Below are positions 1 through 6,111 of a DNA stretch of 14,121 bases, in pieces. Position 1 is the first letter of the stretch. Each line of letters starts with the position of its first letter. Below the pieces are notes generated by a model. The model worked only from the letters and a program-made list of their open reading frames with translations, did no database searches and had not been told where the DNA came from. This stretch comes from Magnetovibrio sp. (GTDB taxonomy: Bacteria; Pseudomonadota; Alphaproteobacteria; Rhodospirillales; Magnetovibrionaceae). The translations under genes were made by a program, and so were the position numbers. The DNA is taken from assembly GCA_016763255.1 (NCBI GenBank), contig JAESUA010000110.1:1-14121 (forward strand), given 5' to 3'.

Positions 1-1442
1 TACGTGCGTCCCGATGATGCGCTTGACCAGTCCGCCTACCAACGCGGCAATTCAGTTTATTTCCCCGACCAAGTGGTGCCGATGCTGCCCGAGGAGCTGT
101 CCAACGGCTGTGTTCGCTGCGCCCCAACGAAGAACGTCCGTGCATCGCCGCGCACATGTGGATCGATTCTGAGGGTCACCTCAAACGTCATAAATTTATC
201 CGTGGGCTGATGAAATCTGCGGCCCGCACCACCTATACGCAAATTCAAAACGCACGCGATGGGCAACCCGACGACATCACGAAACCGCTGGTCGAGACCA
301 TCATTGCGCCGCTGTATGGGGCGTTTGAATCGCTGCTGAAATCACGCGCTGAACGTGGCGTATTGGAACTGGATTTGGCCGAACGCCAGATCATTTTGGA
401 TGATCAGGGCAACGTCGATCGGGTGGTCGAACGCGAGCGTTTTGACAGCCACAAGCTGATCGAAGAGTTCATGATTTTGGCCAACGTCGCGGCAGCTGAA
501 ACCCTGGAAAAAAACAAACAGCCGTGCATGTACCGGGTCCATGACGAGCCATCCCTGGAAAAGATTGAAAGCCTGCGCGAGTTTTTGGAAAGTGTGAACA
601 TCCCGTTCACCAAGGGTCAGGTGATCCGCGCCCATCACTTCAACGAAATCCTCAAGCGCGCCAAAAACGCCGAAAACAGTCACATGATCAGTGAAGTGGT
701 GTTGCGCTCCCAGTCCCAGGCTGTTTACAGCCCCGAAAATCTCGGCCACTTCGGCTTGGCGTTGCGCCGTTATGGCCACTTCACCTCGCCGATTAGGCGC
801 TATGCCGATCTGTTGGTGCATCGTGCCCTGGTGCGCGGCCTGACCTTGGGTGATGGCGGTTTGCAAGACGGGCACAAAGATTTCAGCGAAATGGGCGAGC
901 ACCTTTCTGTGACGGAGCGCAACGCCGCGCATGCCGAACGTGACGCCGTCGACCGTTTCACAGCCCTTTATCTTTCCGACAAGATCGGCATGATCCCCAA
1001 AGGCCGCATCAACGGCGTGACCCGCTTTGGTTTGTTCATCACCTTGGATGAAACCGGTGCCGACGGTTTGGTGCCGATCCGCACCCTGGGCGAAGATTAT
1101 TTCATCCACGACGAACACCAACACAAGCTGAGGGGCCGTGAAACAGCCTATGAATATCGCCTCGGCGATAAGGTCGAGGTACTGATCATTGAATCCGACC
1201 CGATCACCGGCTCGACCGTGTTTCAAATCACCGAAGGCGGCAAACAGGGCAAGCCCGAGCAGGGCGGGAAATCCGAGCGCGGCGGCAACTCAACACTCAA
1301 GCGGCAGGGTAAGGGCAAGTTCCCCCCCAAAGGCAAAGCCCACCGTAAGGGTCAAAGGCACACCGACACCACGGGCACGCCAAAGAAAGCCAAAGGAAAA
1401 TCAAGAGCTTCACGACGCAAGGCGCGGCGCGACCAGTCCTAA
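1..1442 (+). CDS. rnr: Ribonuclease R, C-terminal part (5' end outside window; frameshifted near 108)
   Basis: RNase R is a cytoplasmic 3'-to-5' exoribonuclease that degrades structured RNA. The gene enters from the left in the frame starting at base 1, inside the RNB catalytic domain just after the usual metal-binding aspartates. Bases 1-108 encode a typical stretch ([21 protein letters not shown]). The reading then continues one frame over from about 109, giving the expected [16 protein letters not shown] segment and [15 protein letters not shown]. One base, probably C or T, is missing at about 108-109. The end of RNB is clear at 777-830 ([18 protein letters not shown]). An S1 RNA-binding domain follows at about 1000-1230 ([17 protein letters not shown]). 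The last 65 or so residues are a Lys/Arg/Gly-rich tail, common in RNase R. The downstream protease gene begins 48 bases later. Identity is very secure; the break is probably a sequence error. Confidence 0.95.
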
Positions 1443-1490
1443 GATCACACCCTATTCCCCGTACATTTGTTGTAGATCCAAAACAAAAAG

Positions 1491-3176
1491 ATGACGGATC
1501 ACGAAAAATGTACGACTATTTCCACCATGGGGTTTGAAGCAAAAGCGTTGTCGCGGTTCCTGCGAGCCGTATGGATGAGCGCCGCCGGTGCCGCGCTACT
1601 GAGTGCGTGTGTCTCGGCACAAACCTCAAACCGGCCTGCAGATCGCCCCGCCAATGATGTAGCAAGCCTTCAAGAGCCCGCTGAAGGGTTTGGTTACCGC
1701 GAAGCACACGACACCCTGCGCAGCGGCCTTAAAAGCATCACACAACGCTATATCGAACCTGTGCGCATGGACAAAGTGGCATTGGATGGCATGCGTGGCC
1801 TCGCCACCATCGACCCCGCCTTTAAGATCCAATTCGAAGACGGCATAATCCGCCTGCACCTTAACGACGTCAACATTGCCGATTTTCCCCGTCCGTTGAG
1901 CAATAAAGCAGGCGATTGGGCAAACCTCACCACCGAAATCATCCGCGCCGGACGCACCCACTCGCCCGACCTCAAAGACGCCGACAACGAACGTGTCTAT
2001 GAGGCGGTCTTTGACGGCATGCTGTCGGGCCTGGATATTTTTTCACGCTATTCCGGTGCCGAAGAAGCCCGCGCCAACCGCGCGCGACGCGATGGCTTCG
2101 GCGGCATTGGCATTCGTTTCACCAAAGCCAACAAAGGCATCAAGATCACCCATATTCAGTTGGACAGCCCAGCCGACATCGTGGGCCTGAAATCCAGTGA
2201 TGTGATCTTAAAGGTCAACGAGCGCCCCCTTGCCAAGATGTCGCTTCGCCAGGTCGCAAAATTATTACGCGGCCCCGTGGGAGCCCCGATAACGCTCAAG
2301 GTCGCTCGCCTGGATACAAATATCCTTTATCCCAATCGTCAGATCCGTTTCAGGCTCAACCGGGCTCACATCGTGCCACAAACGGTGCGCGCAAAGGCCA
2401 TTGATGGAATCTTGCAACTGCGCGTCACCGGCTTTAACAAAAAAACTTCATCCAGCGTCCACGACATCTTACGCAACAATGAGGCTGCCTTCGACAGTGG
2501 CCGTTTAATCGGTGTGGTGATTGATTTACGCGGCAACCCCGGTGGACTGCTGTCCCAATCGGTGAACGTCGCCGACTTGTTTTTGGATCAAGGGCAAATC
2601 ATCTCCACGCGGGGACGCCATCCCGACAGTTTTCATGATTATCGCGCGGGCGGATTCGACATCACCAAAGGCAAACCTTTGGTGATTTTGGTCGATGGTG
2701 ACAGCGCATCGGCGGCAGAAATTGTTGCCAGCGCCTTGCAAGACCTCGGACGGGCCGTGGTGGTTGGCTCATCGTCTTACGGCAAAGGCACGGTGCAGAC
2801 CGTGATTCGCTTGCCCAACGATGGTGAAATGACCCTCACATGGTCACGTTTGGTCTCGCCGTCGGGCTACGCCCTGCATGGTCTGGGCGTGATGCCCGCC
2901 GTGTGCGCCACCAACGTCCCAGGCAACCTCTCCGACGACATACTGGCCCCAGATCATATCGACGGCCAACGCGCCGCCATGACGGCATGGCGCGCCGCCG
3001 GGATGATTTTTGATGGGCGACGGTCGCGATTGCGCCAAGACTGCCCGGCTAAAGTCTTCAGTCCGGTCAAAACAGACGATTTTTTGATGCACCTCGCAAC
3101 GCATGTCATCAACAATCCAGTCATTTATCGCCGCGCAATCGTGCCGTTTGAGGCGCTCAATACGGCCTCGCGTTAA
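1491..3176 (+). CDS. S41-family C-terminal processing protease with PDZ domain, lipoprotein-type signal
   Basis: A periplasmic serine protease of the Ctp/Tsp family, which trims or degrades proteins from their C-termini. The N-terminus has a hydrophobic stretch ending in LLSAC (Cys40 from the first Met), a lipobox, so the mature protein is probably a membrane-anchored lipoprotein. A PDZ domain lies at about residues 202-285 (GFGGIGIRF, SPADIVGLKSSDVILKVN). The S41 core contains DSASAAE and SSYGKGTVQ. Ser407, Asp418 and Lys432 have the same spacing as the E. coli Tsp triad Ser430, Asp441, Lys455, so the enzyme should be active. The start is uncertain: ATG 1491, ATG 1527 and ATG 1575 are all in frame and none has a strong ribosome binding site; 1527 gives a more usual signal peptide. 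Length (561 aa) is a little above the common CtpA size. S41 proteases between rnr and rpmG are known in alphaproteobacteria. Confidence 0.93.
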   Translation: MTDHEKCTTISTMGFEAKALSRFLRAVWMSAAGAALLSACVSAQTSNRPADRPANDVASLQEPAEGFGYREAHDTLRSGLKSITQRYIEPVRMDKVALDGMRGLATIDPAFKIQFEDGIIRLHLNDVNIADFPRPLSNKAGDWANLTTEIIRAGRTHSPDLKDADNERVYEAVFDGMLSGLDIFSRYSGAEEARANRARRDGFGGIGIRFTKANKGIKITHIQLDSPADIVGLKSSDVILKVNERPLAKMSLRQVAKLLRGPVGAPITLKVARLDTNILYPNRQIRFRLNRAHIVPQTVRAKAIDGILQLRVTGFNKKTSSSVHDILRNNEAAFDSGRLIGVVIDLRGNPGGLLSQSVNVADLFLDQGQIISTRGRHPDSFHDYRAGGFDITKGKPLVILVDGDSASAAEIVASALQDLGRAVVVGSSSYGKGTVQTVIRLPNDGEMTLTWSRLVSPSGYALHGLGVMPAVCATNVPGNLSDDILAPDHIDGQRAAMTAWRAAGMIFDGRRSRLRQDCPAKVFSPVKTDDFLMHLATHVINNPVIYRRAIVPFEALNTASR

Positions 3177-3205
3177 GCCGCTCTCACATTGTCACCACGA
3201 TTTGC

Positions 3206-3233
3206 TTGACATAAGCGCGAAGAGCCTTATTTT
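3206..3233 (+). promoter_or_regulatory. Probable housekeeping sigma-factor promoter of rpmG
   Basis: A perfect -35 box TTGACA at 3206-3211 is followed after 16 bases by TATTTT at 3228-3233. It lies 48 bases before the rpmG start, in the gap after the protease gene, and would let rpmG be transcribed on its own. Prediction from sequence only. Confidence 0.6.
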
Positions 3234-3280
3234 ACGCCGCTCATACAGTTTTTTTACGGATATTTAGCGGAGCGAAAGAC

Positions 3281-3448
3281 ATGGCCAAATCGGCTACCAT
3301 CCTGATCAAGCTAGTCAGCACCGCTGACACCGGTTACTACTACGTAACCAAGAAGAACCCACGCAACTCGACCGAGAAGTTCGAATTTCGTAAATACGAT
3401 CCGGTTGTGCGCAAGCATGTGGTCTTCAAGGAATCCAAAATCAAATAA
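3281..3448 (+). CDS. rpmG: 50S ribosomal protein L33
   Basis: A 55-residue protein starting [20 protein letters not shown] and ending VFKESKIK, the standard form of bacterial L33 from alphaproteobacteria. It binds 23S rRNA near the E site of the large ribosomal subunit. The sequence lacks the CxxC pairs of zinc-binding L33, so it is the zinc-independent type. A GGAG ribosome binding site at 3269-3272 sits 8 bases before the ATG. It has its own TTGACA/TATTTT promoter and a strong intrinsic terminator directly downstream, so it is likely a single-gene transcript. Its neighbourhood with divK (and usually pleD) is a known alphaproteobacterial arrangement. Confidence 0.96.
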   Translation: MAKSATILIKLVSTADTGYYYVTKKNPRNSTEKFEFRKYDPVVRKHVVFKESKIK

Positions 3449-3473
3449 GGCTTCCTTCGTGGCTTAGAACATT

Positions 3474-3507
3474 AAAACGCGCCCTTTACGGGGCGCGTTT
3501 TATTTTG
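3474..3507 (+). terminator. Rho-independent terminator of rpmG
   Basis: A perfect 11-bp stem (AAAACGCGCCC at 3474-3484 with GGGCGCGTTTT at 3491-3501), a 6-base loop, and a T-rich tail (TTTTATTTTG) start 26 bases after the rpmG stop. The flanking A and T runs could let it work in both directions. Confidence 0.9.
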
Positions 3508-3561
3508 TCGGTATGGTCAATTTTTAAAAGTGCTAGATGCCAAGGCGCGTTGAACAACGAA

Positions 3562-3591
3562 AAACCGCCACCGACAAGGTCAGGGCGGTTT
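3562..3591 (-). terminator. Intrinsic terminator on the minus strand, downstream of divK and the ssb-like tail
   Basis: The stem is AAACCGCC (3562-3569) with GGCGGTTT (3584-3591). Read on the minus strand, the distal arm GGCGG runs straight into TTTTT. It lies 24 bases beyond the stop of the ssb-like remnant and about 130 bases beyond the divK stop. That spacing fits an ssb transcript end better than a divK end. Confidence 0.7.
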
Positions 3592-3614
3592 GAAACGTTA
3601 GTGGTGAGAACTCT

Positions 3615-3716
3615 TTAGAACGGCAAATCATCCTTGAACGATAAGCCAAAAGCTTAAGAGTGTTGAGCCTGATACGTGGCCTGATACGGGGCCGGAGCCT
3701 TAGCTGGGGCCGGGGC
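3615..3716 (-). pseudogene. Remnant resembling the 3' end of ssb (single-stranded DNA-binding protein C-terminal tail)
   Basis: Read on the minus strand just past the divK stop, in another frame, this stretch encodes APAPAKAPAPYQATYQAQHS, a stop (TAA at 3654-3656), then AFGLSFKDDLPF and a stop at 3615-3617. A low-complexity Pro/Ala/Gln linker ending in an acidic DDLPF tip is the signature of the SSB C-terminal tail, which recruits DNA-repair and replication partners. No OB-fold portion is present: upstream lies divK. A minus-strand terminator follows 24 bases later, as expected for a gene end. I infer a small relic left by recombination or an assembly join. The internal stop argues against it being translated whole. 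A chance match to a six-residue tip is possible, though the linker and terminator make that less likely. Confidence 0.4.
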
Positions 3717-3726
3717 CCTTAGCTCA
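3689..3726. repeat. Near-tandem repeat covering the divK stop codon
   Basis: On the minus strand, AGCTAAGGGCCCCGGCCCC, which includes the divK stop TAA, is followed directly by AGCTAAGGCTCCGGCCCC. The two 18-19 base units differ by one substitution and one extra base. Next to it, a 12-base codon-level repeat (CCG/ACG TAT CAG GCC/T, 3666-3689) continues the pattern. Such duplication suggests local slippage at this junction. Confidence 0.6.
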
Positions 3727-4084
3727 AAAACTTGGACAATGTTTCCAAGAAATTTGGCACTGAAATTGGCTTGGCGATGTAACCCTCGCAGCCACCTTCA
3801 CGAATCTTTTCCTCATCGCCTTTCATGGCGAACGCGGTCACCGCAATCACCGGGATGTGTTTCAGCTCATCATCGGCCTTAAGCATCTTGGTGATCTCAA
3901 GTCCGGAAATTTCCGGCAATTGAATATCCATAAGAATCAGGTCGGGTTTATGCTCCCGCGCAAGGTTCAACGCATCGCGACCGTCCTTGGTTTGTACGGT
4001 TTCGTAACCGTGCGCCTGAAGAAGATCATTGAAGAGCTTCATGTTCAGTTCATTGTCTTCGACGATCAAGATGGTCTTGGCCAT
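3719..4084 (-). CDS. divK: DivK-type single-domain response regulator
   Basis: A 121-residue stand-alone receiver domain. In Caulobacter and relatives DivK is phosphorylated by the DivJ/PleC kinases and controls CckA through DivL, setting cell-cycle progression and polarity. Key residues are all present: Glu9 and Asp10 (acidic pocket), Asp53 (phosphoacceptor, in [13 protein letters not shown]), Thr83 and Lys105 (IAKPIS). Long stretches match Caulobacter DivK as I recall it ([29 protein letters not shown]). A ribosome binding site (GAAGGA) lies a few bases before the ATG. The usual partner pleD is not adjacent here; instead an ssb-like tail follows the stop. The stop codon sits in a near-tandem repeat. 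No output domain is present, consistent with signalling through protein contacts. Confidence 0.94.
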   Translation of the reverse strand: MAKTILIVEDNELNMKLFNDLLQAHGYETVQTKDGRDALNLAREHKPDLILMDIQLPEISGLEITKMLKADDELKHIPVIAVTAFAMKGDEEKIREGGCEGYIAKPISVPNFLETLSKFLS

Positions 4085-4299
4085 GGTCTATCCTTCGGTT
4101 TCGGGATCTGAAGACGATCAACGTCCCCCGGCACGATTCGATTTAAAATTCGAGTTCCCCCAAGAGAAAATAGCCCCCTGGTGCGCTAGATGATGGATGA
4201 TTCCGTACGGCAAGTCAAACACCACAAGCGCGCTTAACCTAACAGGAAATACAGCTAGCACAAAGCCCTAGACACGCTTCGTTTCCAGACATTTTTTTG

Positions 4300-4335
4300 C
4301 CAAAAAAAGTGGCCGCCACTGAGGCAGTGACGGCC
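4300..4335 (-). terminator. Rho-independent terminator of the 32-aa small ORF
   Basis: On the minus strand the stem is GGCCGTCACTG with CAGTGGCGGCC (4325-4335 and 4311-4321, one mismatch), with a 3-base loop. It is followed by AC and a run of seven T (4302-4308). It lies about 50 bases past the small ORF stop and gives a complete small transcription unit. Confidence 0.85.
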
Positions 4336-4382
4336 AAGGCTCAATTTTGGGAAATTGTAGAGGAGAAACCAGACCGGTATCC

Positions 4383-4481
4383 TCAAAAGCCACCCGGTGC
4401 GCCAAACACCATCGGATCAACAAGAGCCAGCGACATCAACAACAGCGAAAATGCGAGGCCAAAAGCTTTGATCAGGGTCAT
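4383..4481 (-). CDS. Predicted 32-residue hydrophobic small protein
   Basis: A short ORF starting MTLIKAFGLAFSLLLMSLAL and ending VFGAPGGF. It has one basic residue near the N-terminus followed by about 17 hydrophobic residues, so it is either a single membrane segment or an uncleaved or cleaved signal peptide. An AAGGAAG ribosome binding site is 5-6 bases before the ATG, unusually good for this window, and an intrinsic terminator with seven T follows. These two signals together make real expression likely. I do not recognise a family. A CRP-type site lies about 95-110 bases upstream, so catabolite or cyclic-nucleotide control is possible. The plus-strand 62-codon ORF across the same bases runs through the terminator and is not credible. 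Confidence 0.6.
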   Translation of the reverse strand: MTLIKAFGLAFSLLLMSLALVDPMVFGAPGGF

Positions 4482-4575
4482 GTGACTTCCTTTGCATAGC
4501 CGGTTCATTCCTGGTAATGGCCGGTGATGGCCGAACCATCGATGCATCACCATCGCCCAATCTCTGATTTTTTTC

Positions 4576-4591
4576 TGTGACCGACATCACT
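4576..4591. promoter_or_regulatory. CRP-type binding site
   Basis: TGTGACCGACATCACT matches the E. coli CRP consensus TGTGA-N6-TCACA at nine of ten defined bases. The adjacent regulator at 4862-5548 has the same RETVxR recognition-helix residues that read this motif in CRP. The site could serve the minus-strand small ORF or a plus-strand transcript. One such match per window by chance is not rare, but most of this window is coding, so an intergenic match is more notable. Confidence 0.45.
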
Positions 4592-4805
4592 CCCACAAAA
4601 CGAATAGGGTTATGTCGTACTAAAAAAATACGTCTGTAATTTAATCTGTTCTCAAAATCAGCTGCTTAGAATTATTCTTAAAAAAAGGGCCCCGGAAAAG
4701 TAGAATAATCTGGAAGCCGAGCACGCCAAGATGAGGTGGCCAACTTCCTGGTTGCCATCCGGCCGCGCCCCGAAGAGCTGAGTTAAACGCAACAAACAAA
4801 CTATG

Positions 4806-4848
4806 CCCAACACAAAGGCCGGACATGATGCCCGGCCTTTGTGTTGGG
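4806..4848 (-). terminator. Large hairpin after the CRP-family gene, probable terminator
   Basis: A perfect 17-bp stem, CCCAACACAAAGGCCGG with CCGGCCTTTGTGTTGGG, and a 9-base loop. It begins 13 bases after the stop of the regulator gene on the minus strand. The following minus-strand bases are T-rich but broken (CATAGTTTGTTTGTTG). Its other flank is also AT-rich, so it may act in both directions. Confidence 0.75.
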
Positions 4849-4861
4849 TTCGCCTCTATAT

Positions 4862-5548
4862 TTATTCGCCGCGCACGTCTTCAACCATGTCTTCCAAGCG
4901 TTCAAGGTCTTTCACCATCAGGACGTTTTTTTGGCGCTCGACGATGCCTTTACGGGCCAAATCATTCAGCACCCGGGCCACCGTTTCACGGGTCGTGCTG
5001 ACCCTTGACGCGACATCGGAATGTACCGGAATTGGCGTAATCATCGCCGTCATTTCATCTTTCGTCACCTTGCGCGCCAGCCGCAAAAGATCGGCATGAA
5101 TGCGGTTGTTGGCCCCCAATGTCGACAAATCCATGATACGTACGGTCGAGGTGCGCACCAGATGCGCAAGGTGCTTCATCAACTTCAGGGCAATTTCCGG
5201 ATGATCCAAGACCATCTGGTGAAATTGATCGGCAGGAAGTGAGGCAATGCGGGCATCATCCAGGGCCATGACACTGGCCGAACGCGGCAGACCATCAATG
5301 GCCGCCAATTCACCAAAATGGCTGCCTGGCTCCAGGTCGTCAAAGGTGATTTCACGGCCAGACAGCGAATAATTCACCACCCGCACGCGGCCCGCTGCGA
5401 CAAAAAAGATGTCTCGGGAGTTGGAATGCTGGTCGATAATTTGCTCGCCGGAACCATAAGATTTCCAACGGCAATTTCTTTCAACGATGGCAACTTCATC
5501 GTCGCTCAACTCGGACAGTAATAAAATATCGTTTAACGCATCGCTCAC
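4862..5548 (-). CDS. CRP/FNR-superfamily transcriptional regulator, CRP-like (cyclic-nucleotide type)
   Basis: A 228-residue cytoplasmic regulator with an N-terminal cyclic-nucleotide-binding beta-roll (about 8-115), a dimer helix (about 118-145) and a C-terminal winged helix-turn-helix (about 150-220). The phosphate-binding cassette is intact: FGELAAIDGLPRSASV, with Glu80, Arg89 and Ser90 in the places that bind cAMP in relatives. The recognition helix has Arg187, Glu188 and Arg192 spaced as CRP Arg180, Glu181, Arg185, which predicts a TGTGA-type target. There is no N-terminal cysteine cluster, so it is not an Fe-S FNR oxygen sensor. It starts at GTG 5548, with GAGGAGG 8 bases upstream. A hairpin terminator follows. 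Two TGTGA half-sites in direct orientation (5653-5657, 5665-5669, seen as TCACA on plus) lie upstream and could hint at self-control. The ligand is inferred. Confidence 0.9.
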   Translation of the reverse strand: MSDALNDILLLSELSDDEVAIVERNCRWKSYGSGEQIIDQHSNSRDIFFVAAGRVRVVNYSLSGREITFDDLEPGSHFGELAAIDGLPRSASVMALDDARIASLPADQFHQMVLDHPEIALKLMKHLAHLVRTSTVRIMDLSTLGANNRIHADLLRLARKVTKDEMTAMITPIPVHSDVASRVSTTRETVARVLNDLARKGIVERQKNVLMVKDLERLEDMVEDVRGE

Positions 5549-5673
5549 GTAAAGAGCCTCCTCGAACGGGCCTGTCGCATTGGGACACCGCCCATCAATC
5601 CATCAAGCAAGTCAGTATCCCCTAAAATAGTTAACTCTTTTTTGAGCTTTATTCACAACACTCTTCACATTAA

Positions 5674-5692
5674 TAAACGTGTATTACGTTTA
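5674..5692. promoter_or_regulatory. 19-bp palindromic operator-like element
   Basis: TAAACGTGTATTACGTTTA is a perfect 7-bp inverted repeat around a 5-base spacer, in the 256-base divergent region between the CRP-family gene and the 90-aa ORF. Size and symmetry suit a dimeric repressor or activator. It does not fit the TGTGA motif expected for the neighbouring regulator, so another factor would be needed. Confidence 0.4.
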
Positions 5693-5804
5693 CTTTACGC
5701 ACTCAAGGGTAACTTTGTCCTCACAAAATGGGGCTTTTGAGTGAGCTTGATTCGCAATAGACCCGGTCGAAAGAACCAAATCTGGGGCTAAGGAGGATGG
5801 AATT

Positions 5805-6077
5805 ATGTCAAAATTGGCCAATAGGGCCGCACCTCAAAGGGATCAGGACACGCCCGAGGGAAGAAAAAACCGGGTCACAGATCGTCCGGAACAGATTGTT
5901 CCACACGTACAAACGCGATCACTTAGAGGTACCTTCGCAAAATCAATCTGCTCGGCACATGATCTTGCCACCGATTCCGATCGTGCGGCCTGCGATGACG
6001 GCGTTCCCTGTTCAAAATTGCCTGAATGTATGGACCAAGCGGATGCAGCCATCCGCTATCTTGACCTGCGTAAATAA
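5805..6077 (+). CDS. Unrecognised 90-aa protein with C-terminal cysteines
   Basis: A hydrophilic 90-residue protein beginning MSKLANRAAPQRDQ. The first half is rich in Arg, Gln and Pro and probably disordered. The second half has four cysteines (ICSAHD, AACDDG, PCSKL, ECMDQ) and ends in a helical-looking ADAAIRYLDLRK. The spacing of the cysteines is C-x15-C-x5-C-x5-C, which might bind a metal, but no known domain is evident. AAGGAGG at 5790-5796, 8 bases before this ATG, is close to a perfect ribosome binding site and decides the start; an overlapping 102-codon ORF from 5797 would have no spacing. Codon use (AGA, AGG, CGA, many A/T third bases) is unlike the neighbours, suggesting a young, weakly selected or transferred gene. 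I do not recognise a family and assign no function. Confidence 0.6.
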   Translation: MSKLANRAAPQRDQDTPEGRKNRVTDRPEQIVPHVQTRSLRGTFAKSICSAHDLATDSDRAACDDGVPCSKLPECMDQADAAIRYLDLRK

Positions 6078-6083
6078 TTTCTG

Positions 6084-6103
6084 GCCGCTGGCTGCCGCTG
6101 GCT
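6084..6103. repeat. Perfect 10-base tandem duplication
   Basis: GCCGCTGGCT occurs twice in tandem between the stop of the 90-aa ORF and the stop of the gamma-glutamyltransferase gene. It is probably a slippage product; no function is suggested. Confidence 0.7.
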
Positions 6104-6111
6104 AAGGTCAT

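Larger units (their letters stand above)
4482..4861. other. 380-base gene-poor gap between the small ORF and the CRP-family regulator
   Basis: No convincing coding region on either strand. It holds, in order: a 10-base near-tandem repeat GGTAATGGCC/GGTGATGGCC (about 4513-4532); a T-rich run; a CRP-type site at 4576-4591; an AT-rich stretch with an AGAATTATTCT palindrome (about 4668-4678); and a 17-bp perfect hairpin at 4806-4848. Plus-strand TATGTC at 4611-4616 sits where a -10 box would be if the CRP-type site acted as a class II activator site, so a small plus-strand RNA ending at the hairpin is possible but unproven. Confidence 0.5.

Noticed and set aside
342..1226. 294-codon minus-strand ORF
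   Set aside because: Fully antisense to the well-matched RNase R frame; its protein shows no recognisable motif and arises from the codon bias of rnr.
1189..1494. 101-codon plus-strand ORF at the end of rnr
   Set aside because: Out-of-frame reading of the Lys/Arg-rich RNase R tail; no start signal.
3474..3600. Possible CRISPR-like or repeat array from the two neighbouring hairpins
   Set aside because: The two stems differ in sequence and are ordinary terminators; no regular repeat and spacer pattern exists anywhere in the window.
4297..4485. 62-codon plus-strand ORF
   Set aside because: It runs through the minus-strand terminator stem and opposite the 32-aa ORF that has the better ribosome binding site; no signal supports it.
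5797..6105. 102-codon ORF overlapping the 90-aa ORF
   Set aside because: Its ATG abuts the AAGGAGG with no spacing; the ATG at 5805 has the ideal 8-base gap.
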